Source: Dama dama (taxonomy: Eukaryota; Chordata; Mammalia; Artiodactyla; Cervidae). Taken from it: 64,000 nucleotides of DNA. The DNA is taken from positions 26,917,981 to 26,981,980 of the forward strand of contig NC_083693.1 in NCBI RefSeq assembly GCF_033118175.1, read 5' to 3'. Below, piece by piece: positions 54,062 to 63,535 of this stretch. The position numbers were made by a program, and so were the translations under genes. The notes beneath the pieces were generated by a model. The model searched no databases and was not told the origin of the DNA. It saw nothing but the letters and a program-made list of their open reading frames with translations. Every line of letters begins with the position of its first letter. The first letter of the stretch is position 1.

Positions 54062-54989
54062 GAAGGAATAGAATTCACGTGCTCCTTCCATTTTCCTCCT
54101 AACTCAGCAACAACAACAACAAAACAACTTGCAACTACACTTAAGGAAGCAAAACAAAACTGGCCCGGGTAGACAATAAGTGGGTAAAAGCAACTCAATA
54201 CTCCATCTTGGTGTTCTGTGTGTTTGGAGAGTTTCACGAGGATCTTGTTTATAATCCCACTGAAAATAAAGTGCTCGAAAAATAAAAGCTGTTTAGTCTT
54301 TTCAAGCTCACTGTCCTTTGTTCGTGGTACATTAATGGAGCAATTTTTAAATAATGACTTAATTTTTTTTTTCTTTCTGTGTGAAAGATGCTTTCTGCAA
54401 CCAAAAGTGGGTTCTTTATTTTTGAGCCTGGCACTCACATTCATTAGAACTAGTTGCATCCAAGTAGTAGAGGTTTATTTGTTCAGCTGGAAATGGACAT
54501 TAACATTTTAAGAGGATGATGCATAAGCTTTTAGAGATAATATTCTCCCTGCCCTATTCTGTTGATGCTTTCGGAGAAAATGCAAAAAGAAACATTTTTT
54601 CCCCTAAGAAATGATGAGTTTATAAAAAACTGTTTATCACCAGGGTGTAATTTTTGCAATCCCCTCTCTCATTTTCAAAAAGGTCAAAATTTGGGGAACA
54701 AATGAAAGGTTTGCACGTATGGGAGATGCTCAGAGTTAAGTATGAATCAAGCTCAGATCAACACCAACTTTCTGCCTATGTAAACAGACAGCTCTGCTCT
54801 GTCTTGGGTGGTAGGTAACTGGGATGGCTAAGGTCCACCACACTCTAGGTTTCTTCTTTCCTCCTTTTAGCATTAAATGGCCTTACTCTTAACTTCTCAA
54901 ACATTTCCTCTGCCAATGTTTCCCCCACACCATTACTTTCTCCTGTCATCTGCCTTCTGGTTAACTTCCAGCAACCACCCATATCTCAT
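54062..54989. promoter_or_regulatory. Repeat-poor AT-rich island, candidate conserved element
   Basis: Apart from a (CAA)n stretch near 54105-54125, no repeat is recognised. 54150-54770 carries dense ATTA/TAAT and AATAAA motifs. Opposite-strand frames at 54052-54459 (135 codons) and 54218-54511 have no domain. Regulatory role is inferred from texture only. Confidence 0.25.
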
Positions 54990-55330
54990 CATAAGCTTGC
55001 CTCATCCAAGGATGCTTGTTCTTCCCCATCCAAACCATTGCTTCATTTCTCTTCTCTTTTAGTAGCCAGGCTTCTCTAGGGTTGTTTATACAGGCTGTCT
55101 CCAACTCTTCCTTTCCCATGCTTTTCGATGCCTCCTCATCTGACTTCAGTCCCTACCACTCCATAAAACCTTCTCTTCCCAAGGACACCAAAGAGATCTG
55201 TCAGGCCAAAGGCTGCAATTGGTTCTCCTTTTTCATTTTATCCCACTTGGCTGGGCCAACAGAAGTCAACCAACCGTTCCTCCTTGTTGGTGAGTGAGAC
55301 AAATTCCTCCCTTGTGAAGACAGAGGACAA
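54990..55330 (+). mobile_element. L2 ORF2 remnant
   Basis: 'ctgacttcagtccctaccac', 'tccataaaaccttctcttcc', 'caaggacaccaaagagatct' follow the L2 coding region ahead of the RT core. The frames at 54877 and 55016 derive from it. Confidence 0.6.
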
Positions 55331-56301
55331 AGGACCCCCAACAATGCCCATTACTCTTGATTTTGACTCTTATCCAAACCCCCTTGTTCTCAAGGTCTGG
55401 ACAACAGTACAAAAATTGCTGTTCGGTCTTAACCTGTACTCAGTTGTAACTTTAGAAAGATGAGAAACTGTCCAGGCATTATTTTGTAAGACTTTTTATG
55501 TGAAACTGTATCTCCCAGTACAAAGCTGCCTTTGGGCCAGCATCCTATTAGATAGTCCTAGTGGTTACTTTTGTGTATGACAAAGAAAGTCAATGTAACC
55601 AACTTATTTTTCTTATAATCCTGGTCTTTTACTTCTATTTTAGGTACTGGGGGAAAAAAAATAGAAACTCAAAGCAAATCTTATCCTTGAAATATCTTTA
55701 TCCTTCAGCTTTTACCCCTGTAGAGTCTCCTATAAAGGCTACTCCAGAAATGAATTCTGGTCACTTATCACAGACTCTGTTTGTGATACTCTGTTTCTTT
55801 ACTAATTTTATGGATTTAAGTTAATTTATTAATGAAACAGATGGAGTTGTGGGTGTTTGAAGGTACTTTGCAGAGAGCAATAGGGAATAAACCAATTCAT
55901 CAGCTCTTAGCAGCAAACCATCTGAGGGCTTAATTGAGAATTGTCTTTGGAACTTAGAGTTGTTGTTTCATTAGGGTATGTTTTCACAGTGTGTTAATTG
56001 TCCCTTGGGGCACCCATTCTCTGTCACTTTTCTTTCTTCACTTCTGTCAGCTTCCCTCCCACTTACAGCTCGCCAGCAGGGCCTACCTGCTGTTTCCACT
56101 TGTCACCTACCTGTCCATCCACCTATGGATGTCTATCCTGCAGAACATCAGGAAAAGCTGACACTTTCGCAGCAGAGCCAAATAAATTAGCACCAACAGT
56201 TAGCAGACACAGGGCACTGCAGCTTCTCTGGATTCAGCGATTCGCTCCCCTTAGAATGAATCAGTATCGTGTACATTACATCCCCGATACTGAATTATCT
56301 T
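55331..56301. other. No recognised feature
   Basis: Unique-looking; frames at 55561, 55978 and 55998 have no domain. Confidence 0.45.
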
Positions 56302-56509
56302 GGGCTTCCCAGGTGGCTCACTGGTGAAGAATCCGCCTGCCAATGCAGGAGACATAGATTCGATCCCTGGGTTGGGAAGACCCCCTGGACAAGGAAATGG
56401 CAACCCACTCCAGTATTCTTCCTGGGATAATCCCATGGACAGAGAAGCCTGGTGGGCGACAGTCCGTGGGTTCACAAAAAGTCAGAGACAACTGAACACG
56501 CACACACGT
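56302..56509 (+). mobile_element. Bov-tA SINE, full length
   Basis: Head 'gggcttcccaggtggctcac', B box 'gattcgatccctgggttggg', complete body, tail with 'aacacgcacacac'. 'ttatctt' at 56295-56301 and 56510-56516 is a short TSD. Confidence 0.93.
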
Positions 56510-56539
56510 TTATCTTAGAACTGGAAATCTGTAACTTTA

Positions 56540-56878
56540 AGCTTTTTTTTATTATTATTATTTCATACTGGGGTAGAGCTGATTGTAGTTAACACTCCTG
56601 TGTGGTATGTAGAAAAGTTCCTAAGAGAGCAAATCTTAAGAGTTCTCATCACAAGGAGAAAAACATTTTTCTATTTTCACGTCTTCTTTTTTTTCTTGCT
56701 ATTTTATCTGTGTGAGATGATGAATGTTAACTGGACCTGTTTCTATAACCATTTCACTATATATTTACACCAAACCATAACACTGTATGACTTAGACAGT
56801 CATGTATGTCAATTATTTCTCAACAAAACTGGGGGAAATAAAAAGAAAAAAAGATTAAAAACGTAAAAAAAAAAAAGC
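56540..56878 (+). mobile_element. L1 3' UTR, preceded by a short antisense L1 piece
   Basis: Sense part: 'gagcaaatcttaagagttct', 'gtgagatgatgaatgttaac', 'tgtatgtcaattatttctca' and an A-rich tail to 56878. The first 50 bp ('ttattattatttcatactgg' and 'ggtagagctgattgtagtta') look like antisense L1 3' end, so this may be another 5'-inverted copy. Confidence 0.75.
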
Positions 56879-57377
56879 CGAGAGTCAACAAGCAGAAACA
56901 CCATAATGAATTGCATTGCCCTATCTCAAGAACCGAGAGTTTGGGGAGACCAGAGGAATTTAGGCCCCAGAGCATATACGAAAACTTGAAGCCTGGGGCA
57001 TTTCCCTTCTAGAGGAGTCTTTATTTTCCTATAGCCAGTGCCCAAGGGATCCTTTTAAATACATTCCTGGAACAACAGACTTCTGCTCTTGATTGATTGC
57101 CAGTGGCACTTCTCCTCCATAAAGGGTTCACAGTCGAACACAGCCAGCTGTGAAATCTACTTAGCCACAGTGAGAAAACCCTCAGCCTTCAGACTTGCAG
57201 CTGGGAGGTCCATGGGCGCCTTGCTCTATGAATCAGGGCAGCCTTGCATGAATGTCTTCACACCCCATTGATAAGCATTAAGAGAGGATAAAGAGATACC
57301 CAGGTTCCCAGACCTCCTCAGTTCCATCCACAGTTATCAGAGGGGAGCCCTGAACACTGAGTAAATCCACCATTCCA
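56879..57377. other. No recognised feature
   Basis: Unique-looking sequence. Confidence 0.45.
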
Positions 57378-57391
57378 TCCCCCCCCCCCCA
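57378..57391. repeat. Poly-C run
   Basis: A run of about thirteen consecutive C residues at the 5' edge of a truncated SINE. Confidence 0.9.
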
Positions 57392-57490
57392 TTCCAGTAT
57401 TCTTGCCTGGAAAATTCCATGGACAGAGGATCCTGGTGGGCTACCGTCCATGGGGTCGTAAAGAGTCAGACACGACTGAGCACACACACG
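57392..57490 (+). mobile_element. 5'-truncated Bov-tA SINE
   Basis: Begins in the body 'ccagtattcttgcctggaaa' and ends 'cagacacgactgagcacaca'. The 5' junction is the poly-C run. Confidence 0.9.
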
Positions 57491-57569
57491 TGCACATCAC
57501 CGGTGATCAAGACTGTTTTAGGCACTGATAAACTCAGAGCACCTCTGTGTCTCCATGGAGATCTGAGAA

Positions 57570-58235
57570 TCTAGCCTACAAACCTATCTGCTCCTGATAT
57601 TCACCACCACCTAACTTGATGGATCAATCCATTAAGATTAATCTCTGGTTTCCCTATGTTCCTACTTCTGTTTACAAGTAAATTACAGGTCACTCTCACT
57701 CCTTCCTTCTAATCTCCATAAAGCTCTGCATCCCCTTATTCTCTTCCCTGCTTCTACTACTCCCCAACTTCTGAAACCTTCCCCCATAACTTTTAGAATT
57801 CTCAGTTCCTTGACAGCTCAGTCTCCTCCAACGATCCAAAATTTATATTTCCAACATGAGCTTCTCAAACTCCGAAGTCTTACAGCTCCTTTTCTATGTC
57901 TTCATTAAGATTTCCAACATATCTCAAAGTTAACATGTGCTCCTCATTTTCCCCTATTACACACCTGCTGCACCCCAATCCCTTCATCTCATTCATTCCT
58001 CTTTAGGCCAAATTCCTTGCATCCACTGCTGATACTTCCTTTTGTCTCATATCCCACATCTATGCTATTATTCCAACACACCCAGCAGATTTCCATGCTA
58101 GTGTCTTGGCTCTGCCAGTTAGTTCTGCTTGAAAAGCTTTTCTCCCACTGGGCCTTCTCTGCTAAGCAATACCTTCTTAGTGACTTCCTTGTTACAAACT
58201 GTGTGGCATCTCCTCGAAAGCTCACTGTATCCTTC
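57570..58235 (+). mobile_element. L2 ORF2 remnant
   Basis: Pyrimidine-rich; 'caaaatttatatttccaaca', 'tgagcttctcaaactccgaa' and 'atctcaaagttaacatgtgc' follow the L2 region just after the RT palm; then the coding end. Diverged. Confidence 0.55.
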
Positions 58236-58239
58236 CCCA

Positions 58240-58810
58240 GTCAATTTACAACATTCAGGACATGGAAGCAACCTAAATGCCCATCAACAGATGAATGGAT
58301 GAAGGAGATGTGGTATATACATGCAGTGGAATATTACTCAGCCATTAAAGTGAACAAAATTGGGTCATTTGTAGTGATGTGAATGAACCTTGAGTATGTC
58401 ATACAGAGTGAAGTCAGAAGGAGAAAAACAAATATCATACATTCACACATATATATGGAATCTAGAAAAATGGTACAGTTGAAGCTATTTGCAGGGCAGA
58501 AGCAGAGATGCAGACATAGAGAACAGACGTGTGGACATATGGGAGAAGGAGATGCTTGGATGAATTGAGAGAGTAACATTGACATAAATACGCTGCCATG
58601 TGTAAAATAGATAGCTAGTGGGAAGCTGTTACATAGCACAGAAGTTCAGCCTGGTGCTAGGTAATGACTTAGAGAGGTGGGATGGGGGGGGGAGGGAGGC
58701 CTAACAGGGAGGGATCTATATATACATGTAACTGATTCACTTCATTGTACAGCAGAGATTAACACGACACTGTAAAGCAATTGTACTCCAATTAAAAATA
58801 TACATATAGC
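58240..58810 (+). mobile_element. Ruminant L1 3' UTR
   Basis: 'ttcaggacatggaagcaacc', 'ggaatattactcagccatta', 'gcataacagagtgaagtcag'-like segment, 'gaagctgttacatagcacag', 'actgtaaagcaattgtactc' and 'caattaaaaata' end. A G8-9 run is at 58683. The frames on both strands here are L1. Confidence 0.9.
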
Positions 58811-58829
58811 ATACACTTATATATTCTTT

Positions 58830-59045
58830 TAAATATCATGACAGGTATTAACTCATATAAGTTTCAAATGCCCCTCTAAGATAGAAATCCCATTCTACAG
58901 ATGAGAAAATGGAGGCACTGAGAAGTTAATAACTTGTCCAAGTTCACACAGCTGCCAAGACAAAGAGCTGAGTTTGAAATCAAGGAGTTTGACTCTAGAA
59001 TCCATACACAGTCATTGCAATGTGCTTCCTTTCCAAAGGATTTAT
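58830..59045 (-). mobile_element. MIR SINE, well preserved
   Basis: 'acagatgagaaaatggaggc', 'actgagaagttaataacttg', 'tccaagttcacacagctgcc', 'gagctgagtttgaaatcaag': nearly complete antisense MIR. Confidence 0.9.
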
Positions 59046-59059
59046 AACCTTCTGGCATC

Positions 59060-59455
59060 ATTCATTTATTTACTGCCTGGCTCCCTCCTCTAAAGTGTTA
59101 ACTTTATTAGAGTATATGCATACTTGCAAAGTTACTTCAGTTGTGTCCAATTCTTTGGGACCCTATGGACCTGCCAGGCTCCTCTGTCCATGGGATTCTC
59201 CAGGCATGAATACTGCGGTGGGTTGCCATGCCCTCGCGTCCAGGAGATCTTTCCAACCCAGGGGTCAAACCAGCATCTCTTTTGTCTCCTGCATTGGCAG
59301 ATGGGTTCTTTACCACTAGACACTGGGAAGCCCAGCTTTATTAGAATAGGGATGTTTTAATACTCTTGCTACTACTATGCTCCCAGAACTCACAACAGCC
59401 TCTAAGACATAGTACCAACTCAATAAATAGTTCTTGCATGAAAGAATGGGAGTCT
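59060..59455 (+). mobile_element. L2 3' end, split by a SINE
   Basis: Left 'tactgcctggctccctcctc', then after the SINE 'acagcctctaagacatagta', 'ccaactcaataaatagttct', 'tgcatgaaagaatggg', which is the L2 terminus. Confidence 0.65.
59115..59335 (-). mobile_element. Bov-tA SINE with 13-bp TSD
   Basis: 'tgcaaagttacttcagttgt' tail, body with a small deletion, 'ctcctgcattggcagatggg' head. 'ctttattagagta' (59102-59114) and 'ctttattagaata' (59336-59348) flank it. Confidence 0.93.
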
Positions 59456-59600
59456 GCATGAGAAGAAAGCAATATGACTTAAAAGTGAACAGAACAGTCA
59501 TTTAAGAGGTCTATGTAGCACACCTGAAAACCAAACAAACAAAAAAAACCCAAAATGACTTTAATTATTTATTTAAATTGGCTATAATTATTAAAGTAAA

Positions 59601-59843
59601 CATTGCTATATTTAAAATCGATAACCAACAAGGACCTACTGTATAGCAGAGGGAACTTAATGTTATGTGACAGTCTGGATGGGGGGATTTTCGGTGAGAA
59701 TGAAGACATGTATATATATGGCCGAGTCCCTTTGCTGTCCACCTGAACCTATCACAACACTATAAACTGCCTGCACTTTAATATAAAATAAAAACCTTTA
59801 AAAATGGTAGGAAAAAAAAGAAAAACAAAAAACAAAATAAGAG
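59601..59843 (+). mobile_element. Ruminant L1 3' end with an unusually long TSD
   Basis: 'gctatatttaaaatcgataa', 'ccaacaaggacctactgtat', 'tttgctgtccacctgaacct', 'taatataaaataaaaacctt' and an A-rich tail. Flanks 59559-59600 and 59844-59885 align over 42 bp (35 matches; 6 of the 7 differences are transitions). Confidence 0.88.
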
Positions 59844-59885
59844 CTTTAATTATTTATTTTAATTAATTACAGTTATCAAAGCTTG

Positions 59886-60204
59886 CTTTTTCCAACTGTG
59901 ATCAGCATGCATATAAGGAAGTGGGTAACATGTCATTCAATCTAATGTTTGCCAGAGGATTTAGCAAAGTGTAAGTAAATTTCAGTTCCAAAGGAGCAGG
60001 GTTCAAGGGCTAGAAATCAGATTAAGAGACTGATGAGAAGAAGGAAAGAGTGGATAATCATTGATAAGATCAAGGGCAGTTATTGATGGCTATGCCCATT
60101 TTAATTTGTCTCAAGCAAATGGGTAATTTATCTTCCACTTAAAGCCAGGATAAAGTACCGCTACTAAACACCTCCTACAAGACCCATGCCACACCAGGTG
60201 ATTC
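59886..60204. other. No recognised feature
   Basis: Unique-looking sequence. Confidence 0.45.
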
Positions 60205-60440
60205 GGGTATAGCATTTAGGCTTTGGATTCAGACTGCTTGGCATTGCCAGTGAGAAGCCAAGCGACTCCAAGCCAATTGCTCACAGTCTCCAATCTCTGT
60301 TTTCTTTGTCCAGGAAATGAAAATAATGAGTATACCTATGATATAAATCTGAGCGTTGACTTAGTAGATGCAGTAAGGTTATCAGCACTGTACCTGGGAA
60401 GTCACAAGCACTCAGCAAGCATGAGTGATTAATATTCATC
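60205..60440 (+). mobile_element. MIR SINE
   Basis: 'ttggattcagactgcttggc', 'gttttctttgtccaggaaat', 'gaaaataatgagtataccta', 'cacaagcactcagcaagcat'. It faces the next MIR. Confidence 0.78.
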
Positions 60441-60444
60441 CCAC

Positions 60445-60590
60445 ATGTGGCCCTCCAGTGAGATAGAGAACTAAGGTGCTTATGCCCAAATAACTCAAGT
60501 TATTTACTCAGTCCCTTGTGAGTGACAGAGCTGGGATTCAGGTCTCAGTTGGCCTGACCCCTTGTCAACCCTATGACCCTATTGCCCCCT
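60445..60590 (-). mobile_element. MIR SINE, opposed to its neighbour
   Basis: 'gtcccttgtgagtgacagag' and 'ctgggattcaggtctcagtt' are the antisense MIR core. Together with 60205-60440 the two copies form a tail-to-tail pair. Confidence 0.65.
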
Positions 60591-60829
60591 TGTATTGTTG
60601 GAAGAGGAGTATGAAAGGGTGGTCAAGTCCCAGGTAATGTCTGAGACCTTGGGACAGCCGCCAAGTGTGGTTTCTTGGCTTCATGCAGTAAAGAACTCAA
60701 AAGCGAGCCATACTAGAGGGAAAGAAGGTCTATTCAGAAAAGAAACACAATCCATGGACAGAGTGTGGACCATCTTGGAAGGCAAGAGAGGCAAGAGTGT
60801 CCCCAGAGTAGGATGTTGTCAGTGTTTAT

Positions 60830-61083
60830 GTTGTTGTTCAGCTACTAAGTTGTGTCTCACTCTTTGTGATCCTATGGACTGTATGCAGCCCACCAGCTTC
60901 CTCTGTCCTTCACTGTCTCCTGGAGTTTGCTCAGATTCATCTTCACGGAATCAGTGATGCTATCTAACCAACTCACCACCTGCCGCCCCCTCCTCCTTTT
61001 GCCTTCCTTCTTTCCCAGCATCAGGGTTTTGCATCAGGTGGCAAAAGTATTGGAGCTTCAGCATCAGTCCTTCCAACGAATAC
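60830..61083 (-). mobile_element. BovB 3' end inserted in the LTR, 11-bp TSD
   Basis: 'ttgttcagctactaagttgt' through 'gcttcagcatcagtccttcc'. Flanks 'tcagtgtttat' (60819-60829) and 'tcagtttttat' (61084-61094) differ at one base. Confidence 0.88.
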
Positions 61084-61114
61084 TCAGTTTTTATCGGGGT
61101 GGGTAATTTCATAG

Positions 61115-61321
61115 GCTTCCCTGGTGACTCAGATGGTAAAGAATCTTCCTGCATTGCAGGAGACCTGGCTTTGATCCCTGAGTCAGCAAGATCCCCTGGA
61201 CAAGGGAATGGCTACCCACTCCAGTATTCTTGCCTGGAGAATTCCATGGACAGAAGAGCCTGGTGGGCTACAGTCCTGGGTGTCACAAAGAGTTGGACAT
61301 GACAGAGTGGCTAACACTAAC
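61115..61321 (+). mobile_element. Bov-tA SINE inserted in the LTR, exact TSD
   Basis: Head 'gcttccctggtgactcagat', B box region 'ggctttgatccctgag', body, tail 'gagtggctaacactaac'. 'taatttcataggct' occurs identically at 61104-61117 and 61322-61335; the last bases overlap the SINE head. Confidence 0.94.
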
Positions 61322-61639
61322 TAATTTCATAGGCTAACGAGTGGAAGAAGATTTCCAGCTATTTTGGCAAGGGGGTGAGGGTTTCCAGGAGTTGGGCCAC
61401 TGCCCACTTTTTGACTTTTAGGTCCTCTGTTGTTGAGTTTGTGCAGGTCATTTAGCTTGTTTATCTGTTACCCTGGGAGTTGACTTGTTGGCTACCTTGG
61501 ACCTGTTTGGTTCTAATCAGTTTATGTCATGATCTCAGGCTATGTCATTCTTTTAAAGGTTGCACCCTGCCCCCTTCTTGTCTCACTTGGACTACTTTAT
61601 TGAATGCAACAATAGTAATATTAATAATGAGATCCCTCA

Positions 61640-61865
61640 TATGCTTGGAAATTACAATGTACCAAACTTGTTTTGGGGGCTTTCCATATATTAATATTCA
61701 TTCATTTCAACTTCACAGCAACCACATAAAGTAGACTCTAATGTCAGCCACCTAAATAGACAAAAAGAGAGCAATGCATGACCAAGGTTACAGAACCAAA
61801 AGGGTGCAAACCTGTAAATCAGACCAGGTGGTTTATCTCCAAACCATACATTCCAATCTACAAGA
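61640..61865 (-). mobile_element. MIR SINE
   Basis: 'attcatttcaacttcacagc', 'aaccacataaagtagactct', 'ccaaggttacagaaccaaaa', 'gggtgcaaacctgtaaatca' follow antisense MIR. Confidence 0.72.
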
Positions 61866-62437
61866 AGGTAACCTTTTGACAAAGAACAGTGATTCCAATT
61901 CCAAGTTTTCTGCTCATAAACTTTTGCTATAATTAAACCTTGATTCCACCCCTCCCCCCAGTTTCAAGTCCAATTGTCATACGTGCTCTACAACACAGTA
62001 ATTAGTAGTAATAATAGTAATAACGTCTTGCCCTGTGCTGGAAAATCTGACACTCACTAAAGCAGCCAATCTAAATAATTGATATTAATTGCATGAGGTT
62101 TTAGGAATAATCTGCCTGAAACAACTCTGAAATGAGAGGATTAAAAGGCAGAGATAATTCTCAGCAGCTGCTGAAAAGGCATTATGCAGAGGCGTGACTG
62201 ACACCAGCCTGTCAGCTTCTAGTCAAAGCATGCCTTTTCTTCAACTGTTTAGCCTACGTTTTGTAGCCAGGACAGTCAATTAGACCATTCATTGGTCATC
62301 GAACAAGTTGGTTTACCCAAAAATCTCCCTTTGTGTTTCTAAACTCTAGACCCTTATAACCAAAATATTTCTGCTTTTCCTCCTAGAGCTGACCTTAATT
62401 TTACAGTTACAGAAATATAAGCATGGATTTTTGCATT
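61866..62437. promoter_or_regulatory. Repeat-free island, candidate conserved enhancer
   Basis: 62030-62260 has the look of conserved regulatory DNA: 'gcagccaatctaaataattg', 'atattaattgcatgaggttt', an E-box pair 'cagcagctgctgaaaaggca' and 'gactgacaccagcctgtcag'. No repeat or frame explains it. Evidence is textural only. Confidence 0.3.
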
Positions 62438-63049
62438 TGTTAGTTTCCCAGGACTGCTGTAACAAATTCCCAGAGACCCACTGGCTTAAACAACATAAAT
62501 TTATTTTCTCACAGTGCTGGAGGCTTCCCACAATTCCTCACAATTCCCACTTCTTTTGAGGCCTTTCCCCTGGGTTCATAGATGACTGTCTTTTTGCCTG
62601 TGTCTTCACATGGTTTTCCCTCTATGCTTGTGCTCATCTGGCTTCTAATCGTCTCTTCTTAGAAGGACACCTGTCGTATAGGATTAGAGCCCAACATAAT
62701 GATCCCATTCCGGACTTCCCTGGTGGCTCAGGGGTAAAGAATCCGTCTGTTAATGCAGGTGATGCAGGTTTGATCCCTGGGTTGGGAAGATCTTCTGGAG
62801 GAGGAAATGGCAATGTACTCCACTATTCTTGCCTGGATAACCACAGGGACAAAGGAGCCTAACGGGCTACAGTCTATGGGGTTGCAAAAAGTTGGGCATG
62901 ACTTAGCAACTAAACAACAACAGTAAACAATCTCACTCTAAGTTAATTGCCTTTTTCAAGACTTTATCCTCAAATAGCTACAAAGTGGAATATTGGGGGT
63001 TAGGACTTTAGCATATCAATTTGCAGGGGATGCAGTTCAGCCCCTAACA
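62438..63049 (-). mobile_element. MLT1-type (MaLR) LTR, split by a SINE
   Basis: Ends are TGTTAG (62438-62443) and CTAACA (63044-63049), the inverted termini of an LTR. Inside: 'ggactgctgtaacaaattcc', 'aaacaacataaatttatttt', 'tgggttcatagatgactgtc', then after the SINE 'gggggttaggactttagcat'. The sense strand is minus (AATAAA reads there). An ancient non-coding relic. Confidence 0.85.
62714..62922 (+). mobile_element. Bov-tA SINE nested in the MLT1 LTR
   Basis: Head 'acttccctggtggctcaggg', B box 'aggtttgatccctgggttgg', full body, tail 'gcaactaaacaacaac'. Confidence 0.94.
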
Positions 63050-63344
63050 CAGGTAGGTCTCAATGTCTTGAAGCCAATTTCTTTTTTAAAATCACCTCCA
63101 TTCTTAATAACCTCTCCCTGGTCCAAGGAAGTCTTTAGGGGACAGAGGGAGCATCTGTGTATGCTGACAATCACCACTGAGTCACACCAACTCCTGTTCT
63201 GAAAGAGTCGAAACATCAGGCCACAGATGTGCTCATCTGTAATTTGCAGTGTAACTTTTTGGAAGGGAGAAGAAAATAATAGTTCACATAAGCTCAGTAG
63301 TTCACATAAGTTCTGTACCTATGAAGTCTAGGAAAAATGCAAGA

Positions 63345-63535
63345 CTGTGTCTTTTACAAATGAGTTTCATTTACAATTTCCCAGTAGCCTATGAGATGGA
63401 TATTACTATCCCAGGCTTAGTGATCCAAAAATTAAAAAGAAAAAAGAAAGAAAGAAACTTAGAGAACTTAATAAGCTTGTCAAAAAGTCACACAATCAGT
63501 AATGGCAGAACTAGTAGGTTTAAGTTCAAGCTGGA
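63345..63535 (-). mobile_element. MIR SINE with an (AAAG)n insertion
   Basis: 'cccagtagcctatgagatgg', 'atattactatcccaggctta', then an AAAG-type tract (63430-63460), then 'cttagagaacttaataagct' and 'gtttaagttcaagctgg', antisense MIR. Confidence 0.75.

Larger units (their letters stand above)
60630..61585 (-). mobile_element. Ruminant endogenous retrovirus solo LTR (BTLTR1-like), nested
   Basis: Recognised from the plus-strand text 'ccttgggacagccgccaagt', 'ggtttcttggcttcatgcag', 'gggtaatttcataggctaac', 'ggagttgggccactgcccac', 'cttggacctgtttggttcta' and 'aggttgcaccctgccccctt'. In the sense (minus) direction it would begin TGAGACAAG. No gag, pol or env sequence adjoins it. BovB (60830-61083) and a SINE (61115-61321) interrupt it. 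The family name is from memory and the edges are approximate. Confidence 0.65.

Noticed and set aside
54052..54459. 135-codon minus-strand frame as a gene
   Set aside because: No recognisable domain, poly-Lys and poly-Val runs from A- and CAA-rich tracts, and an overlapping open frame on the other strand.
60630..61585. Endogenous retrovirus with coding capacity
   Set aside because: Only LTR-like sequence is present; no gag, pol or env similarity is seen next to it and the LTR is broken by two insertions.
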